From the NCBI GenBank assembly GCA_029258695.1, contig JARIBR010000278.1:1-9922 (forward strand): a DNA stretch of 9,922 nt. Direction: 5' to 3'. This DNA is from Quadrisphaera sp. (GTDB lineage: Bacteria > Actinomycetota > Actinomycetes > Actinomycetales > Quadrisphaeraceae). Each line of letters starts with the position of its first letter. The first letter of the stretch is position 1. Shown here one piece after another: positions 1-7,296 of the stretch. The notes beneath the pieces are model-generated. The model did not search any database. It saw only the letters and a list, made by a program, of their open reading frames with translations, and had not been told where the DNA came from. A program made the translations under genes and the position numbers.

Positions 1-2604
1 CGCCGGGGGCGGGTCCCCGGCCCAGACGCCGGCCTCACCGCGGACGAACGCCCCCGGCGGCGTGATGGTGACGTCCCCGGTGACCGCTGCCAGCGGGCGC
101 GCCCGGCGGTCGTCCGCCACCGAGACGGCGCCGGCGGCGCCGCACCGCCGGTTCAGCGGGTCCAGCAGCCGGGAGGCCTGCGGGGAGTAGGTCTCGGCGG
201 TCGCCAGCGCGGCGAGGGCGAAGGACCCGACGAGATAGGCCGTCGACGTCCCCAGCAGCACGACGGTCGTGACCGCGGCGGTGCGCAGGGCCAGCGACGG
301 GGGCGAACCCTCCGCGCTGCCCTCCGCGCGTCCTGCCGGCTCGGCGCGTCCTGCCGGCTCGGCGCGTCCTGCCGGCTCCGCGCGTCCTGCCGGCTCGGCG
401 CGCCGGGCACGCCACGCCAGGACGAGGGCCACCACCGCGGCGACCACCAGCCACGTGACGGGCGAGGAGAGCTGCACCAGCCAGAGGTAGGGCGACGCCC
501 CCGACCGCGGCATGCCCAGGCCCCAGCCGTACGGCCAGAGGTCCGGGCCCGTCATGCTCACCGCCGCGACGACGACGACCGCACCCACCACGCCGAGGCC
601 CACCACGCCGCCTCCGCGGCTGGCCAGCGCGCGTCGCGCCAGGTCGGGGCCGAGGAGCACCAGCGCGAGCACGAGCAGCGGCGTGAGGGCCGAGAGGGCG
701 CCGAAGTGGTGCGTCCACTTCGACGGGGTGATCCACAGGCACACGAACGCGAGCAGCGCCGTGGTGGCGGTGGTCGTCAGCGCCCGGCCACCGAGGTCCT
801 CGGCGAGGCGCCGGCCCCGGGACAGCGCGACGAGCAGGAGGGAGAGCGCGATGGCCAGCAGCGCCACCAGGACCGTGACGCGCTTGGCGTAGGCGCCCAT
901 GGGGATGCCGGGGTTGAGGAGGAAGCCGTAGCGGATCCACTCGTCGGTCCAGGTCAGCGGCTCCTCCACCGCCGCGAACACCTCGCGGCCACGCACGAAG
1001 TCGGTGAAGGTGCCGTCCGCGAAGCCGGCGGCCGTGGCCACCGCGCCGGGGGCGATCACCACCACGACGCGGACCAGCGTGCGGGCCACCGTGCTCGCGC
1101 GCAGCGCCCGCCAGCACGCGGGCAGCCCGGCGAGCAGCGGCGCGATGGCCACCGCGCCCGTCGGGTGGGCGGCAGCGGCCATCGCCGCGGCCAGCACCCC
1201 GAGGGCCAGCGGCAGCCGTCGTCCGGTGCGCACGGTCGTCAGCACCCCCGTCAGGGCGATGGCGCTGCCCAGCGCGGAGATCGCCTCGGGGCGCACCCCC
1301 ATGACGTAGGGCGTCCACGCCGCGGCGTAGGCCAGCGCCAGCAGCCAGAGCGCGCGCGAGCGCAGCACCCGGTGCCCTGCGGCGCCCGCTCCGCCGCGAG
1401 CGCCGCGGCCCCAGCGCGGGTGGTCGCCCAGCAGCAGGTCCGCGCTGCGGCGCACGAACACCCAGGTGGCCAGGACCATCACCAGCGCCGGGACCCGCAG
1501 CCCCAGCGGGGTGTCGACGACCCCCTGCCACCAGGACAGCACGTACCAGGGCCACGTGAGGGGGACGAAGGACTGGTCGAAGAGCTGGTAGTACTGCCCG
1601 ACGTAGCCCGAGCTGCCCACGTCGCGCGCCATCGCGGCGTAGTAGCCGTCGTCGTCGGTCATCGGCGCCAGCGGCGTCCAGGCCAGGGCGAGCACCACGG
1701 TGGCCGCGTCCGCGAGACGGGGGCGCAGGGTGGCCGTCCACGGCGGCGGTGCCCGGCCGACGACGGGCCCGCGCCGCCCGGCGCGGCGGTCCCCCCGGTC
1801 GAGCAACCACAGGCACACGAGGCCGCCGGCGCTGGCGAGGACCAGGGCGACCACGAGCGCCACCTTGAGCGGGGTCGGGGACGCCTGGAACTCGTCGTTG
1901 ACGGCCACCGCCACCGACAACCGCTCGCCGCCGTCGGCGTCCAGCGACGTCAGCCCGGTGACCAGGCTGTCGACCTGCGGCAGGCCCGCGGTCGGCTCGC
2001 CGACGTCGACCCCGTCGCGGCGCAGCTGCAGCCCCGTGCCCGCGGCGAGGTCGCTGGGGCTGCCCGGCCCCACCTCGGGCGCGGTGAGCGGGTCGGGGTC
2101 CGCGACAGGCACGCTCGCGAGCGTCAGCGTGCAGTCGCCCGGCGGCAGCGGGGAGTCGTCCACCGTCGTGCCGGCGACGTCCAGGCGGAGGTCCTCCCCG
2201 TCGACGCGCCACAGCAGCCCCTCCTGCGGTGTGCGGAAGGAGGTGGGGTTCATCGTCGCCAGCAGCAGGCCGTCCCCGCGCTCGCCGGCGGCGCGCGCCG
2301 CGGCGCACGTGGTCTCCACCCGCATCGAGGCGGGTCCGTGGGCGACGAGCACGAGGGACGTGCTCACCGGAGCACCCGGGTCCTGCGGCCACGTGACCAC
2401 GGGGACCTCCCGCTCGACGGGCGCGAGCGGCAGGGCGGCCGCGCACGCCAGCGCCACGAGGGCGAGCAGGACCGTGACGACCGCCAGGGCGCGCGAGCGG
2501 GCGGGCGGCCCGTCGGGGCCCGCGCGCGAGGAACCGGCGGCGCTGCCGTTGCTCGGGGGAGGGGGCCCTGCGCCGGTCTCGGTCCTCGGCGCCTGCGTGG
2601 CCAC
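1..2604 (-). CDS. Emb-family arabinosyltransferase, C-terminus beyond left edge
   Basis: Membrane-bound transferase expected to add arabinofuranose from decaprenylphosphoryl-arabinose to a cell-wall glycan on the outer face of the membrane. The frame is open for 868 codons from a GTG at 2604, preceded by a good ribosome site (GAGGAGG, about 6 nt upstream), and runs off the window. Visible order: basic/Pro-rich cytoplasmic tail (1-36), first helix (about 37-60), extracellular beta-rich domain (about 62-240), second helix (about 246-267), then a polytopic GT-C core. Emb hallmarks are TDDDGYY (316-322, acidic catalytic motif), GYVGQYYQLF (333-342), GVRPE (436-440), HPTG (480-483) and SKWTHHFG (628-635). 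The last visible part (CGAAGAVSVADD, 821-832) resembles the start of the Emb C-terminal carbohydrate-binding domain, which must lie off-window; Emb proteins are usually about 1050-1100 aa. A four-copy AEPAGR repeat (736-759) sits in a loop before the last helix. Family assignment is firm; EmbA/B/C cannot be distinguished. Confidence 0.9.
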   Translation of the reverse strand, partial: MATQAPRTETGAGPPPPSNGSAAGSSRAGPDGPPARSRALAVVTVLLALVALACAAALPLAPVEREVPVVTWPQDPGAPVSTSLVLVAHGPASMRVETTCAAARAAGERGDGLLLATMNPTSFRTPQEGLLWRVDGEDLRLDVAGTTVDDSPLPPGDCTLTLASVPVADPDPLTAPEVGPGSPSDLAAGTGLQLRRDGVDVGEPTAGLPQVDSLVTGLTSLDADGGERLSVAVAVNDEFQASPTPLKVALVVALVLASAGGLVCLWLLDRGDRRAGRRGPVVGRAPPPWTATLRPRLADAATVVLALAWTPLAPMTDDDGYYAAMARDVGSSGYVGQYYQLFDQSFVPLTWPWYVLSWWQGVVDTPLGLRVPALVMVLATWVFVRRSADLLLGDHPRWGRGARGGAGAAGHRVLRSRALWLLALAYAAAWTPYVMGVRPEAISALGSAIALTGVLTTVRTGRRLPLALGVLAAAMAAAAHPTGAVAIAPLLAGLPACWRALRASTVARTLVRVVVVIAPGAVATAAGFADGTFTDFVRGREVFAAVEEPLTWTDEWIRYGFLLNPGIPMGAYAKRVTVLVALLAIALSLLLVALSRGRRLAEDLGGRALTTTATTALLAFVCLWITPSKWTHHFGALSALTPLLVLALVLLGPDLARRALASRGGGVVGLGVVGAVVVVAAVSMTGPDLWPYGWGLGMPRSGASPYLWLVQLSSPVTWLVVAAVVALVLAWRARRAEPAGRAEPAGRAEPAGRAEPAGRAEGSAEGSPPSLALRTAAVTTVVLLGTSTAYLVGSFALAALATAETYSPQASRLLDPLNRRCGAAGAVSVADDRRARPLAAVTGDVTITPPGAFVRGEAGVWAGDPPPA
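331..402. repeat. 18-bp tandem repeat, 4 copies, inside the Emb-like gene
   Basis: Four consecutive 18-bp units, TCCTGCCGGCTCGGCGCG on the plus strand, begin at 331, 349, 367 and 385. Only the third differs, by one base (CTCCGCGCG in place of CTCGGCGCG). The unit length is a multiple of three, so in the minus-strand gene it encodes AEPAGR four times (residues 736-759) without breaking the frame. It lies between two hydrophobic segments and should form an extended loop, predicted cytoplasmic. Confidence 0.93.
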
Positions 2605-2815
2605 GGCGGTCCTCCTCGTCGAGCGCGGTCAGGGGCTGCCCGCGCGGTACCTCGACCGACCTCGCGGTCCGGCCCTGCCGTGCAGCGTGCTCCGTGCGGT
2701 CCGCGGCTGCCAGCCGGTCGGCTCGAGCCCTCTCGCGGGGGATCGGGCGGCGCTCGCGGGGAAGCGTGAAGGTTACAGGCGCTCGCTCGGCGCCCCGAGC
2801 CCGTAGCGTGGAGGG
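2605..2815. other. Divergent intergenic region
   Basis: These 211 bp separate the starts of the Emb-like gene (minus) and the flippase gene (plus), so both promoters should lie here. I see no convincing small gene. The only promoter-like element I can point to is the TAGCGT just before the flippase start. A ribosome site (GAGGAGG) for the minus-strand gene is present within 20 nt of 2604, so that gene has a leader of unknown length. Confidence 0.6.
2804..2809 (+). promoter_or_regulatory. Possible -10 element giving a leaderless flippase mRNA
   Basis: TAGCGT fits the actinobacterial -10 pattern TANNNT and ends six bases before the GTG at 2816. Transcription would then begin at or next to the start codon, giving a leaderless message, which is common in actinomycetes. 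I see no recognisable -35 at 16-18 bp spacing. The GGAGGG between the element and the GTG touches the start codon and is too close to act as a normal ribosome site. Confidence 0.4.
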
Positions 2816-4264
2816 GTGGCTGACGTGCGGCAGGTCGACCCGCTCCTGCCCGCGGGAGGCTCGCGCGCGCCCCGTCGCGGGCGCGGGGCGGCGGCGCGCT
2901 CGATGCCCTCGGGCGTCGCGGTGGTCGCCGCGAGCGCCCTCGCCGGGCTCGCGGTCTTCGGGTACTTCGCGGTGGCGGACCGCACCCTCGGCACGGACGC
3001 GCAGGAGCACTTCGCCGTCTTCTACTCACTCTCGCTCATCCTGGGCTTCGGGGCCTTCCTCCCGCTGGAGGCGGAGCTCGCGCGCACCCTCGGCCGGCGC
3101 CGTGACCTCACCGCGGGGCTGCGCGAGGGCGCCGTCGTCGCCGGGGGGATCGCCGCCGTGGTCGCCGTGCTGGTGCTCGCTGCCACCGCGCCGCTGCTGG
3201 ACCGGTTCGGCGGCAGCGGCTGGCTGCTGGCGGCCACCGTGGGCGTCGCGGTGGTCTCGGCCCTGCAGTTCTGGGTCCGCGGTGCGCTGCTGGGCCGCGG
3301 GCGCCCGCGAGCCTTCGCCGCGACGCTCGCGATCGACTCCGTCCTGCGCCTCGTGGTCGCCGGGCTCCTCGTGCTGCTGGTCAGCGACCTCTCCGCGGCG
3401 ACGTTCTCCCTGAGCCTGCTGCTGCCGCTGCTGCTCGCCCACGCCCTCTTCGTCCCTGTCGTCCTGCGTCGGCGCCCCCGCACGGCGCAGGCGGGGCACG
3501 GCGCAGGGATCGAGGACGACGCGCCGGGCGCGCGCGACGAGGGCTCCCACCCCGTGGCGATGGTCCGGCGCCTGCTCCCGCTGTTCGCCGCCACCGCCAG
3601 CGCCCAGGTGCTGCTCAACGCCCCGGTCCTGCTCATCAGCACCACCGCCGCGCCGGGCCAGGCGCAGGTCTTCCTCTACGCGTTCACCCTGGCCCGCGTG
3701 CCGCTGTTCATGGCGGTCCCCGTGCAGGGCGCGGTGGTGCCGCCGATGGCGGCGATGGTCGCCGACGGGCGCACCGACGCGGTGGTGCGCATCCTGGCCA
3801 GGGTGGCCGCCGGGCTGGTCGCCCTCGCCGCCGTCGGGGCGCTCGGCTTCGCCCTCGTGGGGCCCCCCGTCCTCGACGCCCTCTACGTCAACACCGGCTC
3901 CCCGCCGCGCCTGGACCTGGTGCTCATGGCCGTGGGGGTCTGCGCCCACATCGGCCTGCTGCTCACCGCTCAGGCCAACGTCGCGGCCGGTCACCACCGC
4001 GGGTCCGGCATCGCCTGGGTGAGCGCCCTGCTCGCCGCCGCCCTGGCATACCTCGTCGCGGGCTGGGCCGGCGCGGCGCCGTTCCTGCGCGTCGAGGTGG
4101 CCTTCGCGCTGGGGTCGGTCCTGGGGTGGGCGCTGGCTATGGTGCTGCTGCTGCGTCACGCCCGCGCCGGTGACCCTCGCGGAGGCGATCCTCGCGAGGA
4201 CGCCCCGGCAGCCGGCCCCCCTGGCGCAGCAGCCAGCCCGACGAGCCCGAGGGACGACGCATGA
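2816..4264 (+). CDS. Wzx-like polysaccharide/lipid-linked glycan flippase (MOP superfamily)
   Basis: Predicted integral membrane protein of 482 aa, likely flipping a lipid-linked saccharide across the cytoplasmic membrane. About 12 hydrophobic segments are visible (near 31-53, 66-86, 105-127, 136-158, 168-190, 197-216, 252-276, 285-308, 326-350, 366-386, 398-419, 424-447), in two blocks of six split by a charged loop (about 217-250). This two-halved arrangement and length fit the polysaccharide transporter (Wzx/MurJ/MATE) fold; the call rests on topology and context, since these proteins have few sequence motifs. The GTG at 2816 is preferred because a -10-like TAGCGT lies just upstream; an ATG at 2903 (residue 30), immediately before the first helix, is the alternative. 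The tail after 448 is hydrophilic and rich in Pro, Gly and Asp. The stop overlaps the ATG of the next gene (ATGA, 4261-4264), so the two are translationally coupled. The substrate is unknown. Confidence 0.78.
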   Translation: MADVRQVDPLLPAGGSRAPRRGRGAAARSMPSGVAVVAASALAGLAVFGYFAVADRTLGTDAQEHFAVFYSLSLILGFGAFLPLEAELARTLGRRRDLTAGLREGAVVAGGIAAVVAVLVLAATAPLLDRFGGSGWLLAATVGVAVVSALQFWVRGALLGRGRPRAFAATLAIDSVLRLVVAGLLVLLVSDLSAATFSLSLLLPLLLAHALFVPVVLRRRPRTAQAGHGAGIEDDAPGARDEGSHPVAMVRRLLPLFAATASAQVLLNAPVLLISTTAAPGQAQVFLYAFTLARVPLFMAVPVQGAVVPPMAAMVADGRTDAVVRILARVAAGLVALAAVGALGFALVGPPVLDALYVNTGSPPRLDLVLMAVGVCAHIGLLLTAQANVAAGHHRGSGIAWVSALLAAALAYLVAGWAGAAPFLRVEVAFALGSVLGWALAMVLLLRHARAGDPRGGDPREDAPAAGPPGAAASPTSPRDDA

Positions 4265-5424
4265 ACCAGCCCACCCGCCCGGCCGACGTCGTCATGGCGC
4301 TGACCTACTACGTCCCCTACGTCTCCGGGCTGACGAACGCCGCCCGGGACGTCGCCGTGGGCCTGGCCGCCCGCGGCGCCCGCGTCACCGTCGTCACCAC
4401 GGCCCACGAGGAGGGCCTGCCCGCCGAGGAGGTGGTCGACGGCGTCCGTGTGGTGCGGGCCCCGGTGGTCGCCCGGGTGGGCAAGGGCACCATCAGCCCG
4501 GCGCTGCCGCTGCTCCTCGCCCGTGAGACCCGCGGCGCCGGCGTGCTCAACCTCCACCTGCCGATGCTCGAGGCCGGGCTGCTCGCGGCGACGTCCCTGG
4601 CGCCGGTGGTCCTGACCTACCAGTGCGACGTCTCCCTGCCGCCCGGGCTGGCCAACCGCGCCCAGCAGGTCGCGATCGACGCCTCCACGCGGCTGGCGAT
4701 GGCCCGCGCCAAGGCCGTGGGGGTCTCCTCCACCGACTACGCGGAGCACTCACGGGTGCGCGGCGCGATGGCGTCCAAGGCCGTCGAGATCGCCCCTCCC
4801 TGCCTGGACCGCAGCGGGGGGAGCCCGCGCTTTCGCGACGGCGACGGCTTCCACGTCGGCTTCCTCGGCCGCATCGTCGAGGAGAAGGGCGTCGCGCACC
4901 TCGTCGCGGGCTTCCAGGCCATGGCCGGCGCCGACGACCGCCTGCTCATCGCCGGCGACTTCGCCGCCGTCGCCGGGGGCTCGGTCATCGAGGGCGTGCG
5001 CGCGGCCATCGGCGGCGACGACCGCATCACGGTCCTGGGCTTCGTCCCCGACGAGGCGCTCGCGGACCTCTACGCCTCGATCGACGTGTTCGCCCTGCCC
5101 TCGGTCAACGCGTTCGAGGCCTTCGGCATCGTCCAGGTCGAGGCCATGATGGTCGGGGTCCCCGCGCTGGCCTCGGACATGCCCGGGGTCCGCCAGCCGG
5201 TCCTGCGCACCGGTCACGGGGAGATCGCCACGCCGAAGGACGACGCCTCCATCGCGCTGGGGCTGCGCCGCCTGCGCGAGGACCCCCCGCCGCGACGCGA
5301 CGTCGCCGCCGCCGCCCGGGCGCTCTACGGCGTGGAGCGCACCGTGGACGCGTACGTGGAGCTCTTCGAGCACGTCGCCGGGACGCGCCGCCGCGGCGCG
5401 GGGCCCGTCGCCGCGGGGCGCTAG
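4261..5424 (+). CDS. Glycosyltransferase family 4 (GT-B fold)
   Basis: Cytoplasmic retaining sugar transferase of 387 aa, probably acting on a lipid-linked or lipid acceptor. The N-terminal acceptor domain starts with a beta strand and a Gly-containing turn (MALTYYVPYVSGLTNAA, 12-28). The C-terminal donor domain begins at about residue 198 with VGFLGRIVEEKG (199-210); its Arg204 and Lys209 occupy the usual GT4 diphosphate-binding positions. The EX7E motif is Glu286 and Glu294 in EAFGIVQVE, followed by the typical GVPALASDMPGV stretch (299-310). Length is normal for the family. It starts on the ATGA shared with the flippase stop, so it should be made together with it. Its TAG stop overlaps the stop of the convergent UbiA gene in a CTAG. 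Donor sugar and acceptor cannot be read from the sequence. Family certain; PimB-like or wall-glycan role only possible. Confidence 0.88.
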   Translation: MNQPTRPADVVMALTYYVPYVSGLTNAARDVAVGLAARGARVTVVTTAHEEGLPAEEVVDGVRVVRAPVVARVGKGTISPALPLLLARETRGAGVLNLHLPMLEAGLLAATSLAPVVLTYQCDVSLPPGLANRAQQVAIDASTRLAMARAKAVGVSSTDYAEHSRVRGAMASKAVEIAPPCLDRSGGSPRFRDGDGFHVGFLGRIVEEKGVAHLVAGFQAMAGADDRLLIAGDFAAVAGGSVIEGVRAAIGGDDRITVLGFVPDEALADLYASIDVFALPSVNAFEAFGIVQVEAMMVGVPALASDMPGVRQPVLRTGHGEIATPKDDASIALGLRRLREDPPPRRDVAAAARALYGVERTVDAYVELFEHVAGTRRRGAGPVAAGR

Positions 5425-6344
5425 AGGTAGACGCCGAGCGCGAAGCAGACCACCCACGCGACGGCGAGCACCTGCAGCACCCGGTCCCCGAGGGCGATGT
5501 CCTCCGGGGCGCCCGCCTCGCCGCCGTCGATGTCGACGGCGTAGCGCAGCACGGCGAGGACGAACGGCACGATCGACAGCGTCGTGAACGCCGAGGACCG
5601 CGTCTGGTCGATCTCGAAGGCCCACAGCGCGTAGGACAGGATCATGATGGAGGCCGCGAGGCTCCACACGAACCGCAGGTACGTCTCGGTGTAGCGCAGC
5701 AGCGAGGCGCGGGTGGCCCCCTCGCCGGCCTCCGCGAGGCGCTTCTCGGAGTACCGCTTGCCGGAGACCATGAACAGGGAGCCGAACGCGGTGACGAGCA
5801 GGAACCACTGCGAGAGCTCGATGCCCGAGGCCACGCCGCCGGCGATCGCCCGCAGGAGGAAGCCCGAGGCGACGACCGCGATGTCGAGGACGGGCTCGTG
5901 CTTCCACCGCAGGCAGTAGCCCGTCTGCACCGCGAGGTACACCGCGATGAGCAGGACCAGCGACGGCGAGGCGAGCAGGGCGACGCCGAGGCTCGCCACC
6001 GCGAGGACCGCCGAGGTGGTGTAGGCCGCCCGCAGCGAGACCTGCCCCGAGGCGATGGGGCGGTGGCGCTTCGTGGGGTGCGCCCGGTCTGCCTCCACGT
6101 CGATCGCGTCGTTGAGCAGGTACACCGAGGACGCCGCGAGGCAGAAGGCCACGAAGGCGATCGCGGTGGCGAGGACGACGCTGCCCTCGGACAGCCGCTG
6201 CCCGGCCAGCGGCGCCGCGAGGACCAGGACGTTCTTGACCCACTGGCGCGGACGGGCGGTGCGCACGAGGCCGCGCACCGTCGAGCCCCTCCGGGACGCC
6301 TTCGTGGCGGTGGGTCCCGTCGGCGACGGCCGGGTCTCGGTCAC
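5421..6344 (-). CDS. ubiA: Decaprenyl-phosphate phosphoribosyltransferase (UbiA family)
   Basis: Polytopic prenyltransferase of 307 aa that should transfer phosphoribose from PRPP to decaprenyl phosphate, the first committed step of decaprenylphosphoryl-arabinose synthesis (counterpart of M. tuberculosis Rv3806c). Key motifs: RPRQWVKN (31-38); the Mg-binding NDxxDxxxD as N78, D79, D82, D86, followed by HPTKRHRP (89-96); YCLRWKHEPVLD (143-154); and GKRYSEK (195-201), typical of this branch rather than of quinone-pathway UbiA enzymes. Around eight or nine helices fill the rest. The GTG at 6344 has a good ribosome site (GGGAGG) and overlaps the stop of the upstream phosphatase gene as GTGA, so the two are coupled. 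The same frame stays open further upstream to 6932, but that stretch overlaps the phosphatase gene and is Arg-rich, so I exclude it. The stop shares CTAG with the convergent glycosyltransferase gene. Confidence 0.92.
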   Translation of the reverse strand: MTETRPSPTGPTATKASRRGSTVRGLVRTARPRQWVKNVLVLAAPLAGQRLSEGSVVLATAIAFVAFCLAASSVYLLNDAIDVEADRAHPTKRHRPIASGQVSLRAAYTTSAVLAVASLGVALLASPSLVLLIAVYLAVQTGYCLRWKHEPVLDIAVVASGFLLRAIAGGVASGIELSQWFLLVTAFGSLFMVSGKRYSEKRLAEAGEGATRASLLRYTETYLRFVWSLAASIMILSYALWAFEIDQTRSSAFTTLSIVPFVLAVLRYAVDIDGGEAGAPEDIALGDRVLQVLAVAWVVCFALGVYL

Positions 6345-7018
6345 GCGGTGCCTCCCACGGGCCCTGCTCCCGCGCCCACCTCGGTCCTCGCCGCGGTGCC
6401 GCGCCCCGGGTGCGCGGGCGTCGCGGCGGCCCACCGCCCGAAGGCCGCGCCCACCGCGGTGCCGACGGCCACGTCGGTGGGGAAGTGCAGACCGAGCACC
6501 AGGCGGGAGAGGCCCATGACCGGGGCGATCACCCCTACGGCGGCCAGCCCGCCGCCCCGTCCTGCGAGCAGACGCCCGTAGGCGAGCGCGGCGGCCGTCG
6601 ACGACGCGGCGTGGGAGCTGGGAAAGCTCAGGCGACCGGGCGTCGTGGCGTGGACGGTGATGGCCGGCCTGCCGGTCGAGCCGGCGCCCCCCTCCCTTCC
6701 TGAGGATCGCCCCCCCACGAGCAGCTCGGACGGGTGGGTGGCCGGGCGCGCCCGGCGCAGCACGCGCTTGACCACCACCGTGCTCGCGTGGGCGCCCAGC
6801 ACCCCCGCCGAGGCGCGGACCCACGCGGAGCGGCGCTCGTCGTCGATCGCGGCCCCCAGCGCGCCGAGGGCGAGCCAGCCTGCTGCGTGGTCGCCGAACG
6901 CGGAGAGACCCTGGGCGCCGCGGACCGCCCACGGCGCACGGGTGCGGCGCTGGACGGCGGCCACCGCGCCGCTCTCGGCGCGGCGCAGCCTGGTCGATCG
7001 GGGGGGCGTGGGGGGCAC
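6341..7018 (-). CDS. PAP2-family phosphatase, probably decaprenylphosphoryl-5-phosphoribose phosphatase
   Basis: Membrane phosphatase of 225 aa. All three PAP2 signatures are present: KRVLRRARP (K84, R91, P92; KX6RP), PSSH (133-136, with His136) and SRLVLGLHFPTD (171-182; S171, R172, nucleophile-type H178, D182). Beside and upstream of the UbiA gene it matches the Rv3807c/Rv3806c pair, so its likely job is to remove the 5-phosphate from decaprenylphosphoryl-phosphoribose; a general lipid-phosphatase role is possible. It is longer than Rv3807c (165 aa), with an insert between the first two motifs (about 93-130) and a flexible tail after 200. I chose the GTG at 7018 because GGAG lies about 5 nt upstream. 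A TTG at 7126 would add 36 Arg/Pro-rich residues with no good ribosome site, and a GTG at 6964 would remove 18. The stop (TGA, 6341-6343) overlaps the UbiA start. Confidence 0.83.
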   Translation of the reverse strand: MPPTPPRSTRLRRAESGAVAAVQRRTRAPWAVRGAQGLSAFGDHAAGWLALGALGAAIDDERRSAWVRASAGVLGAHASTVVVKRVLRRARPATHPSELLVGGRSSGREGGAGSTGRPAITVHATTPGRLSFPSSHAASSTAAALAYGRLLAGRGGGLAAVGVIAPVMGLSRLVLGLHFPTDVAVGTAVGAAFGRWAAATPAHPGRGTAARTEVGAGAGPVGGTA

Positions 7019-7296
7019 GCGGGCTCCAGGGTCTCGTCGGCGGGGAGGGGCGCTTGCGCGCCGATCCGAGCGTAGACGTCCCCCGAGCGCACCGGCGGGC
7101 GTGATCTCGGGCGCTCGCCGGCTCAACCCGGGGCCCCGTCGTGCCGACCGTCCTCGGGGTGAGCCCAGACCCGACGTCCGACCTCCTGCCCGACCCTCAC
7201 GACCCGGCCCTGCGCGACCCTCACGACCCGGCCCTGCGCGGTGCTGCCCCGCGTGTCCTGACCGCCGTGGGCGCCGCTGCGTGTGATCGTCGAGCG
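7019..7296. other. Divergent intergenic region
   Basis: This 278-bp gap lies between the PAP2 start (minus) and the SpoIID-protein start (plus) and should hold both promoters. It contains a 24-bp tandem duplication at 7191-7238. On the minus strand a TACGCT (complement of 7061-7066) fits TANNNT and would give a leader of about 40 nt before the GTG at 7018, but no clear -35 accompanies it. The plus frame is open from a GTG at 7141, which would add 52 residues in front of an otherwise complete signal peptide, so I treat that stretch as non-coding. Confidence 0.5.
7191..7238. repeat. Exact 24-bp tandem duplication upstream of the SpoIID gene
   Basis: Two identical adjacent 24-bp units occupy 7191-7214 and 7215-7238. 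Each begins CGACCCTCACGACC and ends GGCCCTGCG. The second copy ends 58 bp before the ATG at 7297, a position where paired regulator-binding sites are often found. It may instead be a recent slippage duplication in low-complexity GC-rich DNA. Confidence 0.9.

Noticed and set aside
706..2769. Open plus-strand frame of 687 codons antisense to the Emb-like gene.
   Set aside because: It is His/Gln/Arg/Gly-rich low-complexity sequence and a mirror of the real coding frame.
35..3010. Open minus-strand frame of 991 codons overlapping the Emb-like gene and the flippase start.
   Set aside because: The product is Arg/Gly/Ala/Pro-rich with no domain or membrane pattern and lies in another frame of the Emb-like gene, whose own frame carries all Emb motifs. 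Long false frames are expected in DNA this GC-rich.
4623..6581. Open plus-strand frame of 652 codons spanning the GT4 and UbiA genes.
   Set aside because: It crosses two convergent genes with clear motifs and yields only Arg-rich sequence; no family features.
6345..6932. Upstream extension of the UbiA frame to a start at 6932.
   Set aside because: It overlaps most of the PAP2 gene in another frame, is Arg-rich, and a GTG with a good ribosome site at 6344 starts the conserved protein.
7141..7296. GTG at 7141 as start of the SpoIID protein.
   Set aside because: It would place 52 residues, partly made by the 24-bp duplication, before a complete signal peptide that starts at 7297.
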